This document shows, piece by piece, positions 37,631 through 46,999 of a DNA stretch of 64,000 nt (position 1 is the first letter of the stretch; the number at the start of each line of letters is the position of its first letter). The DNA comes from CAZWDO01 sp964632485 [NCBI: uncultured bacterium]. Lineage in GTDB: Bacteria; JAGOEH01. The notes beneath the pieces were generated by a model. The model did no database searches. It was not told the DNA's origin and saw nothing but the letters and a program-made list of their open reading frames with translations. The stretch covers positions 18,750-82,749 of the forward strand of contig CAZWDO010000005.1 in assembly GCA_964632485.1 (NCBI GenBank). The letters run 5' to 3'. The position numbers and the translations under genes were made by a program.

Positions 37631-38224
37631 ATGAAAAATAATATTTTAAACTATGGTCTCATCCTGATGGCTATTTGCTCGATTACAGTGGCAGCGTTGG
37701 CATTTATCAACCTGAAAACCAAACCGGTCATTGAACAACAAAAAATCAGAGAGACCCAGAATGCAGTCATGGCAGTAATGCCCCGGGGAACCGCGCAGAT
37801 CGAACCTGTATTAAATGAACAGGGACAAACGCTTTATTACATCGGCCGCGCAGTTGATTCAACATGCGTGGGTTATGCCATCGAGTGTCGCGGCAAGGGT
37901 TATGCCCCTGATTCCATTCAAACCTTATTGGGTGTGGATACAAACATGATCGTTACGGGAGCGCGCGTTATCGCTCAAAAAGAGACGCCAGGCCTGGGCG
38001 ACAAAATTAGCGCGATCGGAACTTATCAAGGCGAAAAAAAAATCTGGATCACCCAATTCAACACTCTGACTTACTCCCAAATTTTACTTAAAAAGGACAA
38101 TCCACAGGATGGTACCATTGACGCGTTAACCGGAGCTACCATCACATCTCGTGGCGTTACGCTATCGGTAGTTACTGGCTTGAAGCGCCTTGAGCAGTAT
38201 TTGCATAAGGAGTTGACCCCATGA
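37631..38224 (+). CDS. rnfG: Rnf complex subunit RnfG
   Basis: 197 aa. One N-terminal membrane helix, then a periplasmic FMN-binding domain with the covalent-FMN motif LTGATITSRGVT and KETPGLGDKI. It follows rnfD after 94 nt that contain no gene, and ATG follows GGGAGG. It ends with an ATGA overlap into rnfE. Confidence 0.97.
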   Translation: MKNNILNYGLILMAICSITVAALAFINLKTKPVIEQQKIRETQNAVMAVMPRGTAQIEPVLNEQGQTLYYIGRAVDSTCVGYAIECRGKGYAPDSIQTLLGVDTNMIVTGARVIAQKETPGLGDKISAIGTYQGEKKIWITQFNTLTYSQILLKKDNPQDGTIDALTGATITSRGVTLSVVTGLKRLEQYLHKELTP

Positions 38225-38814
38225 ATTTCAAATCAGAATTTATCAAAGGTATTTATAAAGAGAACCCGATTTTCCGCATCGTTTTGGGGATGTGCCCTAC
38301 CCTGGCGGTTAGTACCTCCGTTCAAAATGGAGTAGGAATGGGCATTGCCGCCAGCTTTGTCCTTCTCGTTTCCAATATCATTATCTCGTTATTCCGTAAT
38401 TTGATTCCCGATAAAATCCGGATTCCCTGTTATATCGTCATTATCGCTGGCGCAGTCACTATAGTGGAAATGGTAATGGCTGCTTATGCCCCTGAACTAT
38501 ACCGCAATTTAGGAATTTTTGTTCCCTTGATTGTAGTCAATTGTATTATTTTAGGACGCGCTGAAGCATTTGCCAACAAAAACAGCCTGATGGATTCCGT
38601 GGCCGATGCTCTGGGCATGGGATTAGGATTCACCCTTGCGCTGGTGGTATTAGCGGCCATTCGGGAACTCCTGGGCGCCGGCACTCTGATGGGGATCAAC
38701 ATTCTCGGGGAAAACTACAATCCTATGCTGGTCATGATTCTGCCTCCCGGCGCTTTTATCACCCTGGGTTTGTTGTTGGGCTGGATCAACCACCTTGATG
38801 CCCGGAAACAGTAA
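38221..38814 (+). CDS. rnfE: Rnf complex subunit RnfE
   Basis: 197 aa, six membrane helices. Family segments include KENPIFRIVLGMCPTLAVS (with the Cys of the membrane iron-sulfur site), PLIVVNCIILGRAEAFA and AAIRELLGAGTLMG. It forms the membrane core with RnfA. It is translationally coupled to rnfG (ATGA). Confidence 0.97.
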   Translation: MNFKSEFIKGIYKENPIFRIVLGMCPTLAVSTSVQNGVGMGIAASFVLLVSNIIISLFRNLIPDKIRIPCYIVIIAGAVTIVEMVMAAYAPELYRNLGIFVPLIVVNCIILGRAEAFANKNSLMDSVADALGMGLGFTLALVVLAAIRELLGAGTLMGINILGENYNPMLVMILPPGAFITLGLLLGWINHLDARKQ

Positions 38815-38823
38815 GGAGACCTC

Positions 38824-39459
38824 ATGGAATTCAGTAAACTATTAATGATTATCGTCGGTTCAATCTTTATTTATAATGTCATTCTTTCCCGTTTTTTAGG
38901 AATTTGCCCCTATTTGGGCGTTTCAAAACAACTGAGCAGCGCATTCGGCATGGGCGCCGCCGTAATTTTCGTCCTCACGATGGCTTCCGCCGCGACTTAT
39001 GTCGTTTATTATTATCTTCTAGCGCCCACTGAAGCCAATATCTGGTATTTGTTACTCGGTTCAGGCGATCCTGCCGCTTATGATTTTACATATTTACGGA
39101 CCATTGTATTTATTCTGATTATCGCTTCGTTAGTGCAATTTGTGGAGCTGATCATTCAAAAAATGAGTCCCGCGCTCTATAAATCCTTAGGCATTTATCT
39201 TCCGCTGATTACGACTAACTGCGCAGTATTGGGAATAGCGGTGCTGAATATCAGTGAGGGATATAATTTTATCGAAAGCATCATCCACGGACTATCTGCT
39301 GGAATTGGCTTCACGCTGGTCTTAATTTTAATGGCGGGAATTCGTGAGAAACTGGAACTGATTGATATCCCAAAACCGTTTCAAGGCATAACCATTGCGT
39401 TTATACTGGCTGGCTTGATGTCGCTTTGTTTTTTTGGTTTCGCCGGTTTGAAATTTTAA
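38824..39459 (+). CDS. rnfA: Rnf complex subunit RnfA
   Basis: 211 aa, six membrane helices. Family marks are NVILSRFLGICPYLGVSKQ and LPLITTNCAVLGIAV; the two Cys, with those of RnfE, hold the membrane-embedded iron-sulfur cluster. The C-terminal part has GIREKLELIDIPKPFQG. ATG follows AAGGAG, 9 nt after rnfE. Confidence 0.97.
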   Translation: MEFSKLLMIIVGSIFIYNVILSRFLGICPYLGVSKQLSSAFGMGAAVIFVLTMASAATYVVYYYLLAPTEANIWYLLLGSGDPAAYDFTYLRTIVFILIIASLVQFVELIIQKMSPALYKSLGIYLPLITTNCAVLGIAVLNISEGYNFIESIIHGLSAGIGFTLVLILMAGIREKLELIDIPKPFQGITIAFILAGLMSLCFFGFAGLKF

Positions 39460-39474
39460 CGAAGAGAGGCCGCT

Positions 39475-40476
39475 ATGGAATTTATTTTAGTATCGATATT
39501 CACTGCCGGTATCCTGGGGTTTATGTTTGGCGGCGGTTTGGCGTATGCGGCCAAAGTTTTTCATGTCGATAAAAATCCCATGATCGATGAAGTGCTCAAA
39601 GCGTTGCCCGGAGCCAATTGCGGCGCCTGCGGCTATGCCGGTTGCGCGGGTTACGCCGAGGCCATTGTCGAACAGGCCGAAGAAATTAATCTGTGTATTC
39701 CCGGGGGGAACTCCAGCATCCAGCAAATCGGCGCGTTGCTCAACCGACAAAGCGATGAAAAAATCAAACAAATCGCTTATCTTAGATGTCAGGGAGACCC
39801 ACAAACAGCCCGCATCAAAGGGATCTATGATGGTATTATCGATTGCCGGGCGGCAATTTTGATTGGCGGGGGCGATAAAATTTGTGAGGCCGGATGCCTG
39901 GGCTTGGGCACTTGTGTCAAGGCCTGCCCATTTAACGCAATTACTCTCAACAGCCGGGGATTGCCTGAAATAATCGAAACCAAATGCACCGGTTGCGGAA
40001 AATGCGTGGAGGTATGCCCGCGAATGGCGCTGGCGCTGATTCCGAAACAAAATAAAGTTTATTTGGGATGCGCAACCATTGATAAAGGAAAAACCGTCAA
40101 GGAATATTGCTCTAAAGGTTGCATTGCCTGTACACTGTGCGTGAAAAAATGTCCGGTTCAAGCGATAACAATGGTTAACAATCTGCCGGTCATTGACTTC
40201 AATAAATGCATCAGTTGCGGAATTTGCGTCCATATTTGCCCGACCCATTCCTATATCGATCGCATTAAAAGCCGTAGTAAGTTTTTTATCGGCCCGAAGT
40301 GCACAGGGTGTGGCGAATGCGCGCAAATCTGTCCGGTTAAGGTGATTAGTGGTGAAAAAAATCAAAAGCATGTAATCGATAAAACCAAATGTATCGGTTG
40401 CGGACTCTGTCAACCCAAATGCCCGGTCAAAGCAATCGGAATCATGGGGGCCCTGGGTTATACAAATGAAGGCTAA
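39475..40476 (+). CDS. rnfB: Rnf complex subunit RnfB, long polyferredoxin form
   Basis: 333 aa. One N-terminal membrane helix, then an Fes-type cluster motif (ALPGANCGACGYAGCAGYAE), then six ferredoxin-type motifs: CLGLGTCVKACP, CTGCGKCVEVCP, CIACTLCVKKCP, CISCGICVHICP, CTGCGECAQICP and CIGCGLCQPKCP. That predicts seven [4Fe-4S] clusters, compared with three in proteobacterial RnfB, and is closer to the long RnfB of acetogens. RnfB accepts electrons from reduced ferredoxin. The gene overlaps tatC by 11 nt. Confidence 0.96.
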   Translation: MEFILVSIFTAGILGFMFGGGLAYAAKVFHVDKNPMIDEVLKALPGANCGACGYAGCAGYAEAIVEQAEEINLCIPGGNSSIQQIGALLNRQSDEKIKQIAYLRCQGDPQTARIKGIYDGIIDCRAAILIGGGDKICEAGCLGLGTCVKACPFNAITLNSRGLPEIIETKCTGCGKCVEVCPRMALALIPKQNKVYLGCATIDKGKTVKEYCSKGCIACTLCVKKCPVQAITMVNNLPVIDFNKCISCGICVHICPTHSYIDRIKSRSKFFIGPKCTGCGECAQICPVKVISGEKNQKHVIDKTKCIGCGLCQPKCPVKAIGIMGALGYTNEG

Positions 40477-41197
40477 ACTCAATCCGGACCAGATGACCTT
40501 TCTGGAGCATCTTGAGGACCTTCGCTGGAAACTCATTTATTCAGTGATTACCTTATTTTTTACAACCGCTTTGGCATTATGGCAATCAGACTGGATTATC
40601 GAATTCCTAAAATATCCTATCACTCGCATGGACCAGGTGCCACGGATCATCTATCTCAAACCGACCGGGATGATATCCATACGTATCAATACCGGTCTGG
40701 TAGCCGGGATCATACTGGGATTGCCGGTCATTTTCTATCAAATGTGGGGATTTATCGCGCCGGGTTTATATAAACGTGAAAAAAAATTGATCGTTGCCCT
40801 GACGTTAGCGACACTCATCTGTTTTCTATGTGGATTTTTCTTTGCTTATTTTATTATTTTGCCCATCGGTCTTCAGTTTTTACTGTCTATCGGAGTCGAA
40901 GGCATTGATCCACAATTGGATATTGGAGAATATATTGGATTTGTCCTGCAGATGGTTCTTATTTTCGGCATTGTCTTTGAACTACCGATTGTTGTTTATA
41001 CTCTCAATCGGTTGGGTATCCTCCACATCGGCATTTTAAAAAAAATACGGCCCTATGCAATTGTTACCATTTTCATTATCTCCGCGATACTCACTCCGCC
41101 GGATGTTGTCAGCCAAATTTTAATGGCCATTCCTCTCATTCTATTGTATGAACTTTCAATACTTCTGGTACGCATAATTGGAAAGAAAAAATCATGA
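40466..41197 (+). CDS. tatC: Sec-independent (twin-arginine) translocase subunit TatC
   Basis: 243 aa, six membrane helices. Family segments: MTFLEHLEDLRWKLIYS, YLKPTGMISIRINTGLVAGI, FYQMWGFIAPGLYKREKK and RPYAIVTIFIISAILTPPDV. TatC is the signal-recognising core of the export system for folded proteins. The gene sits between rnfB (11-nt overlap) and the HD-GYP gene (4-nt overlap). No tatA or tatB is present in the window. Confidence 0.96.
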   Translation: MKAKLNPDQMTFLEHLEDLRWKLIYSVITLFFTTALALWQSDWIIEFLKYPITRMDQVPRIIYLKPTGMISIRINTGLVAGIILGLPVIFYQMWGFIAPGLYKREKKLIVALTLATLICFLCGFFFAYFIILPIGLQFLLSIGVEGIDPQLDIGEYIGFVLQMVLIFGIVFELPIVVYTLNRLGILHIGILKKIRPYAIVTIFIISAILTPPDVVSQILMAIPLILLYELSILLVRIIGKKKS

Positions 41198-43308
41198 GTC
41201 ATCTAAAACGTATCGCTATTATTCATAATACGGAATTCTATTTCCGGCTGGCTTCAGAATGCAATGAACGCTTTGAAATCAAATTCATAAAAGATATCCA
41301 GTCCATTAACAGCAGTATGGTTTTCAATTATATTTTTTTTGACTCGCTTTCCGATACTGATATCAGTTCCTTTATTCAATTTCTCCGGGATATTGCCTAT
41401 ACACCGCTAATAATCTTTTTATACCATGAAGAATCCTCCATAAAGGATATGCAGAGTATTATCAACCTACTCCCCATTCATAAAATGTTTCCCGTATCGG
41501 TCTCTTTATTTGACCTGATAAAAGAATTCAATATGGATGAGATCGTTCTCAATCCCCAGGTTGCCGATATTTCACTCGGGCTTACTCATCGAACTCATCA
41601 GATTAAACTTCAGAATTCCAGCCACCCGGAAGATGAAAACTCCCTGGTAGTCAATAGCCTGATCAATTCGGTTCGACAAGCTCACACCATGCAAAACTTA
41701 AATGAAACAATCTATTCCATACTTGAAAATCTAAGTAGTATCGGACAATTCGAAGGCACGGGATGCTACCTGATCGATTTTGAAAAAAATTACTTTTTTA
41801 ATTCCACCAGTCAGATTAAAATTTGCAACCGCATTCCGTTAGCCAAGGTACAAAACCTGCTTTTACCGATCATTGAGAATAAAAAACAATTTCTTCAGTT
41901 AACATTAACGGAGCATCAACCTTTTTATCAACTATCGTGCGATGGGGGTTCGACTCTCTTTTACGCTATGCGCGAACAGGATCGGATTATCGGCATTCTT
42001 TCCGCTTCCTCCCCGCAAAAATCCGAAGATTATTTGCATTATATCCGCATCGTGATGTATATTTATTCCAGCATCATCGTTCCGATTATCAATAACCGTA
42101 TTAATATGGATGCCCTGAAAAAGAAAAATGAAGAATACAACCGAACTTTAAATGATCTCAATCATCTATATGATGAACTGCAGCTCCATTCAGTCGTACT
42201 GGATCAAATTCGGGAAATCACCCGCAAAATCCACTCGACTCTTAATATTCAACGGATCATCGAGGAAATTGTCAATGATGTTTGCCATCTGTTGAACACT
42301 GAATTCTCGTTATTTTATTACATATACGACAATAATGAGCATATAAGCTTCAGTGACAACATGCTAGTTGACATCATCAATGACACCATATTCAACTTTC
42401 AGGATCGGGTGTTAAAGAATGTCCTTCATTTTGAGTATTTAAAAGACAAGTATAAAATATTTTTTAAAAAAATAGCTGAAGACACTCAAATAATCAAGCA
42501 CAACATATTAACGGAAACCGATCTGTTTTATTCCTCCACACACCATAAAATTCATAATTATATCGCAATTCCGCTACCCAGCAATTCCAAAATAAAAGGC
42601 GCTTTTCTCACATTCAATAAAGCGGAACCATTCAACGATACAGACCTGTTTATGATGCGGGCGTTGGCCGAGTCGGGAGTGACAGCTATTATGAATGCCA
42701 GCCTGGTTGACCATTTGCAGAAGATGTTTCTAAATACGATCACAACGCTGGGAGCAACGATAGAAGCCCGCGATGAATATACCCGGGGGCATACGGAACG
42801 GGTATCCGAATACATTATTCGTATCGCCGAAAAACTGAACTGGACGGAGGAACAATTACGGTTTGCGGCGATCGGGGGGATTCTGCATGATATTGGTAAA
42901 ATCGGCATTAGTGATACCATACTCAATAAACCCGGAAAACTAACCCTGGATGAGTATGAACGGATTAAACAGCATAGTGTGATTGGACAAAAAATAATTG
43001 AAAACATCGAAGAGCTTCATGAAGTGGGCAACTATATTTTATATCACCACGAAAAGTATGATGGTACGGGGTATCCTTTCGGACTTGTCGGGGAAGCCAT
43101 TCCGCTGGAAGGACGCATCACAGCGATTGCGGATGTATTCGATGCCTTAACCTCCCATCGGGTTTATCGACAGGCATTGCCGGTCAAAGCCGCTATTGAC
43201 GAGCTTGTCCGTTGCAGAGGAACACATTTTGATCCTCGACTCGTCGATATTTTTGTTAATCTTTACCAAACACACACTTTGGATGATATCTTCAAGACTT
43301 TGGAATAA
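41194..43308 (+). CDS. HD-GYP domain c-di-GMP phosphodiesterase with GAF domains
   Basis: 704 aa. The first about 120 residues have alternating strands and helices like a receiver but without a recognisable phospho-acceptor pocket. Two GAF-like regions follow (about 160-300 and 330-510), joined by a coiled segment. The HD-GYP domain occupies about 520-700 with GGILHDIGKIGI, the His pairs and YHHEKYDGTGYP, all expected metal ligands and the GYP motif. It should hydrolyse c-di-GMP. It is coupled to tatC by an ATGA overlap. Confidence 0.94.
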   Translation: MSHLKRIAIIHNTEFYFRLASECNERFEIKFIKDIQSINSSMVFNYIFFDSLSDTDISSFIQFLRDIAYTPLIIFLYHEESSIKDMQSIINLLPIHKMFPVSVSLFDLIKEFNMDEIVLNPQVADISLGLTHRTHQIKLQNSSHPEDENSLVVNSLINSVRQAHTMQNLNETIYSILENLSSIGQFEGTGCYLIDFEKNYFFNSTSQIKICNRIPLAKVQNLLLPIIENKKQFLQLTLTEHQPFYQLSCDGGSTLFYAMREQDRIIGILSASSPQKSEDYLHYIRIVMYIYSSIIVPIINNRINMDALKKKNEEYNRTLNDLNHLYDELQLHSVVLDQIREITRKIHSTLNIQRIIEEIVNDVCHLLNTEFSLFYYIYDNNEHISFSDNMLVDIINDTIFNFQDRVLKNVLHFEYLKDKYKIFFKKIAEDTQIIKHNILTETDLFYSSTHHKIHNYIAIPLPSNSKIKGAFLTFNKAEPFNDTDLFMMRALAESGVTAIMNASLVDHLQKMFLNTITTLGATIEARDEYTRGHTERVSEYIIRIAEKLNWTEEQLRFAAIGGILHDIGKIGISDTILNKPGKLTLDEYERIKQHSVIGQKIIENIEELHEVGNYILYHHEKYDGTGYPFGLVGEAIPLEGRITAIADVFDALTSHRVYRQALPVKAAIDELVRCRGTHFDPRLVDIFVNLYQTHTLDDIFKTLE

Positions 43309-45355
43309 ACTTTTCCCAATTGCAGCCATTGGTTTTCTGACAAATTTTCTGAATTTGCTCATTTTTCGGCAAACAATCCTGCTTTCGACTCAGCAAACCA
43401 TATCCTCCGGATTTTTTTTCCTTATATTATTCATCAGCCTTTCTCATGCTATGATCAAACCCCTGACCAATTACCGCTATCTTTTCTGGCTTTTCCCGGC
43501 CTTTTTGGCGCTCTTGATTTTTTTTCCTGATCTATTGCTTTACTATTCGAAGTTAAACATCTTCGCTTATCCCTCGTTTTTTTTACAAATTACCGCCTTT
43601 ATATTTTTTCTGATACCAGCCAACCATTTTTGGGGAACTTTGCTCGTGACCCAAAGCGAGCCATATTTAGAACATTCCGGTTCTCATCCGATTCATGTTT
43701 ATCTGGCAGATACAGCGGGAAGCATGTGGGCGGGCCTGGTCTATTTTCTCTTTCAATATCTATTTAACCATCTCATTTTTTTTGCCGGCCTCTCTCTTCT
43801 CCTGATTGGTTACATTTATGCTTACAATCAAACTAATTCTCGCCTCCGGGTGGTTATTTTTTCAATTTATTTACTATTATTTATTGGAACAATGGGAATG
43901 ATACGCTCACATTTATCGCAACGGGTGAATACCTTTATCACACCGTATCAATCTGTATATCGGATTGAAACCAATTACAACCAGCTATTTTACAGTTACC
44001 GGGATCAAATTGGCGCTCAGGAGCGCATGGCTCAGAATTATCAATATTTCGATCTATTAATGGGTATCGCTCCGGAAATAGAAACACTGCTGATCGTCAA
44101 TGGCAAAGAGTACCAATTACTCAAGCATATCCAGCAGTTTCGACTCAGTCGGGTGGAATGGCAAACCCCGGACCACCGACTTTTCAAGTATATGAAAGGG
44201 CAATTAGGGTCTGATTGGGATTCCGTTTCGATAGATGTTAATATTCAGACAGCGCATCAAATTATCGGTGGGGAATCTGATCCGAGGCAGTCACTGCTTA
44301 TATTTGCCCCGCCTCCGCTGACTCCTGGCAACCTCTATTTCTATAACCTTTTAAGCAGTGGGAAGCTATCGATCAGCAAAAGCGGTATGGCAGCGATTAT
44401 TCTACCGATTAACACCAATTATCAGTCCAAAGCCGAGAAACAGTTCTGGCGGGATTTTCGCAATAAACTGGAAAAATCATACCCATATTGCCATTGGATT
44501 ATTTCTGAATTTGCGCTGGTAATAATTCATCAGTCTCCATGGACAATTCCACCAGCCAATATATTAGCAGAGAACTTCCGAACGAAGAGACGCGACCCGC
44601 AGTTAAAATCTGAACAGTTATTCCCATTTTTTATGGATACTCTCCGCGCCGGGGAATGGACAAATCAACTGGAAACAGCCCCACCTTCAGACGCGTTTAG
44701 CGATTTCCGGCTTATTTCCGGCAAATCATTAGCATACGGATCGACGGTTGCATGGTTTATGCGTTACTTCCAGGAAATAGCAATACTGATTATTTTTTTG
44801 TTTATCCTGGTGATTTTTTGGGAATTTCGATTTCATCCCTTCCATCACCAGATATTTTTTCTCACAGGGTTCATTTCTCTCTCGTTATTTTTATTTCTAT
44901 TTATGAAATATGAACATCAGCATGGGCTGATGATCCGGGATCTATGTTTATTCAATTCCATGATTTTTTCAGGTATGATCCTGGGAATTTTTTATATCAA
45001 AAAATTTCCGGGAATCAGTCCGGCAATCGATATTATTCTTTATTTACTGCTTCTAATTTTTGTGCCGGTATATTCCCTGACGACCTGTCTGCTCTTTTTA
45101 ATCATCTGGGGGATGATACAGAGCAAACTCTATCATATCTACACGCACCGGATGGGCAATCTGGTGTGCGAAACCCAGGCCCTCATGTCGAACGACACGA
45201 TGGGCACCGCATTAGCCGCTCTAATGGCAATGGGTTTTCAGGTCATAATGTTTGAGACTGCGCAATTCTACTTTATTTTAAGTATAACAGCCCTCCTGGT
45301 TATTAATTTAGTCATGGCGCGGTTTCATCACACCTTATTTAAAAAGCGACAATAA
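43283..45355 (+). CDS. Large membrane protein related to membrane-fused spermidine synthases, catalytic part degenerate
   Basis: 690 aa from the ATG at 43283 (26-nt overlap with the HD-GYP gene; longer alternative starts lack support). About six N-terminal helices contain VYLADTAGSMWAGLVYFLF, which resembles the Y-x-x-D-x-x-G-S motif of MFS/spermidine-synthase fusions. A soluble part (about 200-480) begins ITPYQSVYRIETNYNQLF and has LLIVNGKEYQLL where aminopropyltransferases have their SAM-binding GGGDG, so SAM binding looks lost. A second block of helices follows (about 500-690). Function unknown. Its 3' end overlaps the convergent flagellin gene by 21 nt. Confidence 0.6.
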   Translation: MISSRLWNKLFPIAAIGFLTNFLNLLIFRQTILLSTQQTISSGFFFLILFISLSHAMIKPLTNYRYLFWLFPAFLALLIFFPDLLLYYSKLNIFAYPSFFLQITAFIFFLIPANHFWGTLLVTQSEPYLEHSGSHPIHVYLADTAGSMWAGLVYFLFQYLFNHLIFFAGLSLLLIGYIYAYNQTNSRLRVVIFSIYLLLFIGTMGMIRSHLSQRVNTFITPYQSVYRIETNYNQLFYSYRDQIGAQERMAQNYQYFDLLMGIAPEIETLLIVNGKEYQLLKHIQQFRLSRVEWQTPDHRLFKYMKGQLGSDWDSVSIDVNIQTAHQIIGGESDPRQSLLIFAPPPLTPGNLYFYNLLSSGKLSISKSGMAAIILPINTNYQSKAEKQFWRDFRNKLEKSYPYCHWIISEFALVIIHQSPWTIPPANILAENFRTKRRDPQLKSEQLFPFFMDTLRAGEWTNQLETAPPSDAFSDFRLISGKSLAYGSTVAWFMRYFQEIAILIIFLFILVIFWEFRFHPFHHQIFFLTGFISLSLFLFLFMKYEHQHGLMIRDLCLFNSMIFSGMILGIFYIKKFPGISPAIDIILYLLLLIFVPVYSLTTCLLFLIIWGMIQSKLYHIYTHRMGNLVCETQALMSNDTMGTALAALMAMGFQVIMFETAQFYFILSITALLVINLVMARFHHTLFKKRQ

Positions 45356-46579
45356 GTTTTGCGGCAGGAACATGGCCTGAGCCATCATTGAAAGGCCGGT
45401 TTGCTGTAAAATTTGCAGCCGTGAAGATTCTAATTGTTCTTTGGCCATATCGGCATCCTGGATGCGGCTGGCAGCGGCGCGAACGTTGGTCTCAGAAACA
45501 GAAATAGCATCTTCTTTAAATGACAGGCGTTGACCCTTGGAACCGATATTAGCGGTCATGTGGTTTACTTTTTTAATGACGTCATTAACGACACGCAGTG
45601 TCTCGATGGCATTGCCGTGATGGCTTAAGTCCAATCGGGTAGTACGCGCATTACGGACTTCAAATGTTGTTTGTGAATTTGGTAAAATGGTATCAAAAAC
45701 CGGATTGGCCGGATCGGTCGTATCAGGCTGTTGAAACGAAATTTTTATGCCTTCAATCAAATACTGATTGCCGGTTAAACCATTCCCTCCAGAGGCATAT
45801 TTTTCCTGGTTATAGAGTTCTTCCATCGAAATCTCTTTGATCCAGGTAGTGCCGCCCGCGGAATCAAAACCATTGCTATCGAATTCCACATAAATTTTAG
45901 CAGATGTAGCATCCTGACCTGCATTGTGAATGGTCTTAACACGGTAAAACCCATTCGGCGCGATAGATTCAGCATCATTATTGATCTGGACGTCGGTCAC
46001 GCTGGTCCCGGGGTTGATCGACAGGCTTTGCAGATTGCCGTGAATGGAAGTTTCCCAACCATTGCCGCCAATTTGTAGATCTTCGGAATAAAATGACATC
46101 GGCACGTTAAAATTAGTGCGATCCGTATAATCGGGCCCGGTCTGAAAAAACTTGCTCTGGAATTTTCCATCAAGCAGGCGTTGGTCGCCCCAACGGGTTG
46201 TTTCTACAATTTGATTAATTTCCTGGGCAATTTCCTCCACTACCGACTGGATTTCAATCCTTTCTTCTGCGGTTAATGAATCATCTGCCGCTCGGATCAC
46301 ATTCTTACGAACCTCTTCTAATAGTTTAGCAATCGAATTTGCGCCGCCCTCGGCAACACCTAAAAGATTACGAGCCGTACCAATATTATCCGACGCATTC
46401 GATAGACCGTCCGCGCGAACAATCAGTTTGCGGGCCAGGATAAAACCAGCCGGGTCATCGCTTGCGACATTGATACGGAATCCCGACGACAACCGTTCCT
46501 GCGTCTGTTCCATCTTTTTGGTGTTGAAGAACAACGAATTGTATGCCTTCAACGCCGTTACGTTGGTATTGATGCGCAT
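45335..46579 (-). CDS. fliC: Flagellin
   Basis: 414 aa. The start is the ATG at 46579, after AAAGGAGG; an in-frame start 8 codons upstream is not needed. The D0/D1 ends are conserved: MRINTNVTALKAYNSLFFN, QERLSSGFRINVASDDPAGF, and at the C-terminus DADMAKEQLESSRLQILQQ followed by SMMAQAMFLPQNLLSLFK. The middle (about 165-310) is the variable, surface-exposed part. Only one flagellin gene is seen and no export, hook or motor genes are in the window. Confidence 0.96.
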   Translation of the reverse strand: MRINTNVTALKAYNSLFFNTKKMEQTQERLSSGFRINVASDDPAGFILARKLIVRADGLSNASDNIGTARNLLGVAEGGANSIAKLLEEVRKNVIRAADDSLTAEERIEIQSVVEEIAQEINQIVETTRWGDQRLLDGKFQSKFFQTGPDYTDRTNFNVPMSFYSEDLQIGGNGWETSIHGNLQSLSINPGTSVTDVQINNDAESIAPNGFYRVKTIHNAGQDATSAKIYVEFDSNGFDSAGGTTWIKEISMEELYNQEKYASGGNGLTGNQYLIEGIKISFQQPDTTDPANPVFDTILPNSQTTFEVRNARTTRLDLSHHGNAIETLRVVNDVIKKVNHMTANIGSKGQRLSFKEDAISVSETNVRAAASRIQDADMAKEQLESSRLQILQQTGLSMMAQAMFLPQNLLSLFK

Positions 46580-46750
46580 AAATTCCTCCTTTATTCCTTT
46601 CAAGGTTTAAGTTCAGCTAAGAACTCTTGCATTTATCATACCAATATTTTCATATCCCGCTTTCCCATGGACAATTAAACATTATTAAATGAGTTAATTA
46701 GCTATTTATCAATAGGTTAAACAAATACCCCCACACGTTTGCTCTTAGGG

Positions 46751-46808
46751 TTTCCGTACCGGTCTTCATGGGAGTCAGTACGGAAAAAATAACCCGACAA
46801 ATTCGGGT
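46751..46808. repeat. Two adjacent hairpins upstream of flagellin
   Basis: A perfect 9-bp stem (46751-46759 with 46778-46786) is followed 5 nt later by a 6-bp stem (46792-46797 with 46803-46808). No T-run follows either. They lie about 170-230 nt upstream of the flagellin start and could be protein-binding sites or structured leader RNA. Confidence 0.4.
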
Positions 46809-46970
46809 ATGGGCTAAATTTTCCGGGTCAATTTTGCCGGGTACCTCAATCAGCGATTTCATGCTCACAATATCCAGAGAAAAAAATCATATAGAGCTTG
46901 AATGATCCTGTTGCGGAATATCCAGTATCTTTTCAACAGCAAACAGGAATTTATGCGATAAAAAAACAAC

Positions 46971-46999
46971 TTGACAAGAATTTAAAAATTAGTTATCAT
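46971..46999 (+). promoter_or_regulatory. Sigma70-type promoter for the chemoreceptor gene
   Basis: TTGACA at 46971-46976, 17-nt spacer, TATCAT at 46994-46999. The ATG at 47166 lies about 160 nt beyond the expected start point. Confidence 0.7.

Noticed and set aside
39487-40536. 349-aa minus-strand open frame opposite rnfB
   Set aside because: It is a shadow of the Cys-rich RnfB coding sequence; its translation has no known motif, and RnfB is unambiguous.
46600-46720. Sigma28 or sigma54 promoter for flagellin
   Set aside because: Weak partial matches only; no site had both boxes at the right spacing.
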